Shown: in pieces, positions 6,109-8,560 of the stretch
How positions within the stretch are numbered: position 1 is the stretch's first letter
Layout of the letters: each line of letters starts with the position of its first letter
Origin: Candidatus Methanomethylophilaceae archaeon
Lineage (GTDB): Archaea > Thermoplasmatota > Thermoplasmata > Methanomassiliicoccales > Methanomethylophilaceae
Direction: 5' to 3'
Assembly: GCA_017455785.1 (NCBI GenBank)
Contig: JAFSYZ010000031.1
Location: 1 to 8,560 of the forward strand
DNA length: 8,560 nucleotides
The notes under the pieces: generated by a model
Seen by the model: only the letters and a program-made list of their open reading frames with translations
Told to the model about the DNA's origin: nothing
Databases searched by the model: none
Program-made: the position numbers and the translations under genes

Positions 6109-6456
6109 TTAGTTGGACTGCTGTCCCATCGCTTTGTTGATGGTCTCCTGCAGTGTCTCGAACCTCTCGCGGAGGGAGGCCTCCTGGCGTTCCAGGGATT
6201 TGACACGTACCTCGTACGTCTCCTTGCCTTCCTCGAGCTCAGCCTTGACGGCATCCTTATCGGACACCTTGATCATGAGTGAGCCTACGTTCTTGTACAC
6301 ATCGCCGGTGGACTTCTCGAGCTCTTCGATGGTCCTGTCGAACTCCTTGATCTGCGCCTCCATCTGCAGTTTCTGTGTGGAGACGGTCTGGAGCTGCTGC
6401 TGGACCTGCTGGAACTGTGTGATCTGGTTCTGTAATTGGGGGCTGATACTGTTCAT
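6109..6456 (-). CDS. pfdB: Prefoldin subunit beta
   Basis: This 115-residue protein is the beta subunit of archaeal prefoldin (GimC), the hexameric alpha2-beta4 chaperone that holds unfolded proteins in the cytosol and passes them to the thermosome. The sequence shows two long heptad-type coiled-coil helices, one near residues 6-45 (rich in Q, as in QLQNQITQFQQVQQQL) and one near 75-112. Between them is the short beta-hairpin region with the family pattern DVYKNVGSLMIKVSDKD (about 52-68). Length is normal for the family. The ATG at 6456 is preceded by GGTGA (6461-6465) four bases upstream. That Shine-Dalgarno contains the TGA stop of pcc1, so its translation is probably coupled to pcc1. It is the last gene of the exosome operon. 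Downstream there is only a CCCTTTTATAT stretch as a possible weak T-rich terminator. Confidence 0.95.
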   Translation of the reverse strand: MNSISPQLQNQITQFQQVQQQLQTVSTQKLQMEAQIKEFDRTIEELEKSTGDVYKNVGSLMIKVSDKDAVKAELEEGKETYEVRVKSLERQEASLRERFETLQETINKAMGQQSN

Positions 6457-6460
6457 CCTC

Positions 6461-6465
6461 TCACC
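6461..6465 (-). promoter_or_regulatory. Ribosome-binding site of pfdB overlapping the pcc1 stop
   Basis: GGTGA (minus strand) lies four bases before the pfdB ATG and complements the ATCACCTCC tail of archaeal 16S rRNA. Its last three bases are the TGA stop of pcc1, so a terminating ribosome sits on the next start signal. Confidence 0.7.
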
Positions 6466-6691
6466 TGGTTATCCTTCCGATATCCTCTGTGATCCTTATA
6501 CATCCGAGATACGAATTGAGCGCTGCCCTCATCGCCGTTGTGTCCGCGGACTCTATGTCCACGACGGCCTTCCCGTCGGAGCAGGATACCTCCACGTGCG
6601 TACGGGAGATGTCCCTTTCCGATTCGGGTTTGAGGGAACGGGCGATAGTGTCCGCATCTTCGGACACTATCGTCAGCTTCGCGCTCAACAT
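6461..6691 (-). CDS. pcc1: KEOPS complex subunit Pcc1
   Basis: This 76-residue protein matches the Pcc1 family, the small dimeric subunit of the KEOPS complex. With Kae1, Bud32 and Cgi121 that complex makes the t6A modification at position 37 of ANN-decoding tRNAs. Recognisable features are the first strand MLSAKLTIVSEDADTIARSL (1-20) with the usual SLKPE turn, a central strand pair (HVEVSCSDGKAVVDIESAD), and the C-terminal helix TTAMRAALNSYLGCIRIT that forms the Kae1/dimer interface in known structures. The frame stays open to a start at 6763 (100 aa), but that extension would lie within rpoP and has no family resemblance. The ATG at 6691, 8 nt after the rpoP stop, gives a standard Pcc1 length. 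There is no strong Shine-Dalgarno before it, so it may depend on readthrough by ribosomes leaving rpoP. Its presence in the exosome operon is a known archaeal pattern. Confidence 0.85.
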   Translation of the reverse strand: MLSAKLTIVSEDADTIARSLKPESERDISRTHVEVSCSDGKAVVDIESADTTAMRAALNSYLGCIRITEDIGRITR

Positions 6692-6699
6692 GATCGTAC

Positions 6700-6831
6700 T
6701 CAGTCGGACTTCAGGACCTTCTTGACGTTGGGCCTCTCCTTGTAGAAGATCTTGGATCCGCACTTCTCACACTGCAGTCCCAACGCGTTGACGTTCCTGA
6801 TTGGTTCGTTGCATTTTCCGCATCTGTACAA
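6700..6831 (-). CDS. rpoP: DNA-directed RNA polymerase subunit P (Rpb12/RpoP)
   Basis: This 43-residue zinc-ribbon subunit of the archaeal RNA polymerase corresponds to eukaryotic Rpb12/Rpc10 and acts in assembly of the Rpo3/Rpo10/Rpo11 platform. Translation of the minus strand gives MYRCGKCNEPIRNV, then CEKCGSKIFYKERPNVKKV and the ending LKSD. It has two zinc-binding CxxC pairs (Cys4/Cys7 and Cys21/Cys24) and the family's basic KERPxVKKV tail. I chose TTG at 6831 as the start because GAGGTGAT (6836-6843) sits four bases before it. The alternative GTG at 6840 lies within that Shine-Dalgarno and would add only three residues. It is 23 nt downstream of the eL43 stop and 8 nt before pcc1. Confidence 0.9.
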   Translation of the reverse strand: MYRCGKCNEPIRNVNALGLQCEKCGSKIFYKERPNVKKVLKSD

Positions 6832-6835
6832 TCGA

Positions 6836-6843
6836 ATCACCTC
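6836..6843 (-). promoter_or_regulatory. Ribosome-binding site deciding the rpoP start
   Basis: GAGGTGAT on the minus strand is a strong match to the archaeal anti-Shine-Dalgarno. It stands four bases before the TTG at 6831 and contains the competing in-frame GTG (6838-6840). The same spacing occurs before eL43 and pfdB, which supports the TTG. Confidence 0.65.
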
Positions 6844-6854
6844 GAGTTATCGAT

Positions 6855-7097
6855 TCAGTCCTTGAATACGGTCTTCTTGGTGTCCGGTGAGTATGCTCCT
6901 GCTGCGAACTTTGCGCTGCAGTGCCTGCATGCCCAGATACCTGAACTTACCCTCTTGACCGATTCGTGGTGGCAGACGGGGCACTCATGGCTCATCTTCT
7001 GCTTGGCCTCGATGTTCTTCACCCTGTTACGGACGACGACACCGTACCTTGCTCCGAATCTTCCGGATGTTCCTGCCTTCTCTGTTCTCTTTGACAT
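6855..7097 (-). CDS. rpl37ae: Large ribosomal subunit protein eL43 (L37Ae)
   Basis: This 80-residue zinc-binding protein of the 50S subunit is shared by archaea and eukaryotes and absent from bacteria. It opens with MSKRTEKAGTSGRFGARYGV (1-20), the typical L37Ae start with the GxxGRFGxRYG pattern. A C2C2 zinc ribbon follows: Cys39 and Cys42 in HECPVC, Cys57 and Cys60 in WACRHC. The C-terminal FAAGAYSPDT is also characteristic. The ATG at 7097 is preceded by GGTGAT (7102-7107). The upstream in-frame GTG at 7106 is part of that Shine-Dalgarno and is rejected as a start. The site overlaps the rrp42 stop, so translation is probably coupled. Length is normal for the family. Confidence 0.96.
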   Translation of the reverse strand: MSKRTEKAGTSGRFGARYGVVVRNRVKNIEAKQKMSHECPVCHHESVKRVSSGIWACRHCSAKFAAGAYSPDTKKTVFKD

Positions 7098-7101
7098 CTT
7101 T

Positions 7102-7107
7102 ATCACC
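7102..7107 (-). promoter_or_regulatory. Ribosome-binding site of eL43 overlapping the rrp42 stop
   Basis: GGTGAT on the minus strand, four bases before the eL43 ATG, contains the TGA stop of rrp42 (7103-7105). It sets the start at 7097 and suggests termination-reinitiation. Confidence 0.7.
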
Positions 7108-7876
7108 CAATGATCTTTCTGATCTCTTTACCCTTCGCGACTGCCGCATCCAGGCACTGACTGAGCTCATCGAGTGTGATTGAGCCCTTTCCGCCCTTCT
7201 GCATCGCCCTGAAGTTACCGTTGTCATCCGTGGTAACGGTCAGACGAGCAGTAGAGATGTGTTCTTCGTCGAAATTAGGGTCTAGTATTAAAGTGTTATC
7301 TATCTTGGCCGCCGTGATGGATATGGGCGTGCATGTGACTGGGAGGGGTTTGTTCTCACCTAGCTCGTACTGCTCGTAGGGAACGATCGCCGTCTTCAGT
7401 GCGAGCACCGCTGCGAGGTTCGCTGCATCGAACAGGTTACCGTCGTAGTCCAGTGCGTACATGTCTATGAAGCACATCCAGACCTTCACACCCTCTTCTA
7501 CGCACAAAGCTTCCACATCGACCATCTTGGACTCACGGATTCCGCGGTCCACGACACGTGCGAGCTCGATGGCATCCTCTCCGGGAGGTCCGCTCTCGAA
7601 CGATGCGTGCGCCATGGGGAGGAACTCCATTCCTGTTGTCAGCACACCCTCCTTGGGGGTGTCCGGGAACGGTGTTCCGGGTATGATCTTGACTCCCGCG
7701 ATGACCTCGGTCTTACCGAGCTTGACCCTTGCGGATCCGTCCGCGGACTCTATGCAGTTGGTGACGAAGGAGATGTCCCTGTAGTCCTGGACACCGCGTC
7801 CGTCCTCTCTCTTTCCGTCCTTGAGCAGCTTGACTATGTGGTCGCGCTTGATCTCCGAGATGACGATATCACTCAT
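7103..7876 (-). CDS. rrp42: Exosome complex subunit Rrp42
   Basis: Rrp42 is the non-catalytic RNase PH-fold partner of Rrp41. Three Rrp41-Rrp42 heterodimers form the hexameric ring of the archaeal exosome, which degrades RNA 3' to 5' by phosphorolysis and can add heteropolymeric tails. The protein of 257 residues, normal for the family, has the signature [15 protein letters not shown] (21-35), [19 protein letters not shown] (45-63), the loop PIPG-like region at 65-75, and the second-half pattern [23 protein letters not shown] (138-160). It lacks the conserved phosphorolytic acidic set found in Rrp41, as expected. The ATG at 7876 overlaps the rrp41 stop by eight bases and is preceded by GGAGG (7886-7890) nine bases upstream. 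A TTG at 7885 lies next to that site and is a poorer start. Confidence 0.95.
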   Translation of the reverse strand: MSDIVISEIKRDHIVKLLKDGKREDGRGVQDYRDISFVTNCIESADGSARVKLGKTEVIAGVKIIPGTPFPDTPKEGVLTTGMEFLPMAHASFESGPPGEDAIELARVVDRGIRESKMVDVEALCVEEGVKVWMCFIDMYALDYDGNLFDAANLAAVLALKTAIVPYEQYELGENKPLPVTCTPISITAAKIDNTLILDPNFDEEHISTARLTVTTDDNGNFRAMQKGGKGSITLDELSQCLDAAVAKGKEIRKIIG

Positions 7877-8560
7877 CGGAATCAACCTCCGCCTTCTTTG
7901 TGCTGTAGCGTCTCTTCAGTGCGTCCTTCTGCAGTTCGTAGAGTTCGTGGCATGCGCCCACGGCCATGGAGATGGCCTTGTCGAACTCCTCCCTGGTCAT
8001 GTTACCGTCCATTTGAAGGAGGACGATCTCATCGGTAGAGGGGACGATCGCGATGGGCACATCCGCCTCACCGAAGTTGTCTTCCTCTTTGTTGAGGTCG
8101 AGGAGGACCTTTCCGTCCGCCTTACCTGCTGCGCATGCGGGTACGATGTCCCTCATGGGGATTCCCGCATCTGCGAGTGCTACTGCGGCCGCGGTCAGAC
8201 CTGCGCACCTCGTTCCTGCGTTGGCCTGGAGGATCTCGATGTACACATCGATGGATGCACGGGGGTAGAGCTCTGTGAGAACAACATTCTCCAATGCCTC
8301 TGCCGTGATCTTGGAGATCTCGATGGACCTTCTGTCCGGTCCGGGCCTTTTACGGTCGCTGACCGAGAATGCCTGCATGTTGTACTTGCACTGGATGATG
8401 GCCTTGTTCGGGTTCTGCAGGTGCCTGGGATGGCATTCCCTGGGTCCGTAAACGGCCGCCAATACCTTGTTCTTACCAATCTCTACGTATGCCGAACCGT
8501 CCGCGTTGTTCAGGACTCCGGCCTCGACCTTGAAGGGTCTGTGCTGATCGGCGGTCCTAC
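7869..8560 (-). CDS. rrp41: Exosome complex catalytic subunit Rrp41 (5' end beyond the window)
   Basis: This is the catalytic RNase PH-domain subunit of the archaeal exosome. About 230 residues are visible. The frame continues unbroken to the right edge, where the last readable part is [20 protein letters not shown] (about 8499-8558), so only some 15-25 N-terminal residues should be missing. Signatures include [27 protein letters not shown], the phosphate-binding stretch NAGTR (about 8207-8222), [11 protein letters not shown], and the acidic active-site region DLNKEED...GEAD (8061-8099). All the acidic positions expected for phosphorolysis are present. The C-terminal tail KKAEVDSDE is charged and its codons carry the Shine-Dalgarno of rrp42. 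The TTG at 8460-8462 is an internal codon, not the start. The usual upstream neighbour would be rrp4, outside the window. Confidence 0.95.
   Translation of the reverse strand, partial: RTADQHRPFKVEAGVLNNADGSAYVEIGKNKVLAAVYGPRECHPRHLQNPNKAIIQCKYNMQAFSVSDRKRPGPDRRSIEISKITAEALENVVLTELYPRASIDVYIEILQANAGTRCAGLTAAAVALADAGIPMRDIVPACAAGKADGKVLLDLNKEEDNFGEADVPIAIVPSTDEIVLLQMDGNMTREEFDKAISMAVGACHELYELQKDALKRRYSTKKAEVDSDE
7886..7890 (-). promoter_or_regulatory. Ribosome-binding site of rrp42 inside the rrp41 coding end
   Basis: GGAGG on the minus strand is nine bases before the rrp42 ATG (7876) and lies within the last codons of rrp41 (KKAEVDSDE). The two genes overlap by 8 bp (ATGAGTGA), the typical arrangement for making paired subunits in equal amounts. 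Confidence 0.65.

Noticed and set aside
6113..6745. 210-codon plus-strand open frame
   Set aside because: It is antisense to pfdB and pcc1, both strong family matches, and its translation is low-complexity (Ser/Leu/Cys-rich), typical of a mirror frame.
6461..6763. 100-aa version of Pcc1 starting at 6763
   Set aside because: The extra 24 residues overlap rpoP in another frame and do not resemble Pcc1. The ATG at 6691 gives the normal family length.
7607..8038. 143-codon plus-strand open frame across the rrp42/rrp41 junction
   Set aside because: It is antisense to two conserved exosome genes and shows no domain or promoter.

Overview
The window is archaeal. Its right third holds, on the minus strand, the conserved archaeal exosome gene run rrp41-rrp42-eL43(L37Ae)-rpoP-pcc1-prefoldin beta. 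The left edge carries a short archaeal/eukaryotic-type tyrosyl-tRNA synthetase. Several genes have a TATA box about 25 bp before the start codon and no Shine-Dalgarno, as expected for leaderless archaeal transcripts. Moderate GC content, an InlB-type B-repeat surface protein, an AAA/DUF4143 ATPase and the absence of TAG stop codons (0 of 11 genes) point towards Thermoplasmatota, most likely a host-associated Methanomassiliicoccales methanogen. That placement is inference, not a database match.

Layout from left to right. 3-1106 (+) is TyrRS. It converges, with a 2-nt gap, on a DHH/DHHA1 phosphoesterase (minus, 1109-2086). A divergent promoter region (about 2087-2162) with one TATA box per direction separates that gene from a flavodoxin-fold FMN reductase-like protein (+, 2163-2834). 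Next comes an AAA_14/DUF4143 ATPase gene (minus, 2925-4196), bounded by two same-orientation copies of a 36-bp near-palindrome (2893-2928 and 4234-4269). After it lies a 550-aa secreted, membrane-anchored transglutaminase-like protein with two B-repeats (minus, 4358-6010). The exosome gene run occupies 6109 to the right edge, where rrp41 is cut at its 5' end. No gene-free stretch exceeds 300 bases.

How the genes work together. The right-hand operon joins RNA degradation (Rrp41/Rrp42 ring), ribosome structure (eL43), transcription (RpoP), tRNA t6A modification (Pcc1 of KEOPS) and co-translational folding (prefoldin beta). Its genes are packed tightly, and stop codons lie inside the next gene's Shine-Dalgarno, which suggests coupled translation. 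The middle of the window is accessory. The repeat-bounded ATPase cassette is the part most likely to represent something undescribed: its outer flanks share an 8-bp direct repeat, one palindrome adjoins the ATPase promoter, and the other contains its stop codon.
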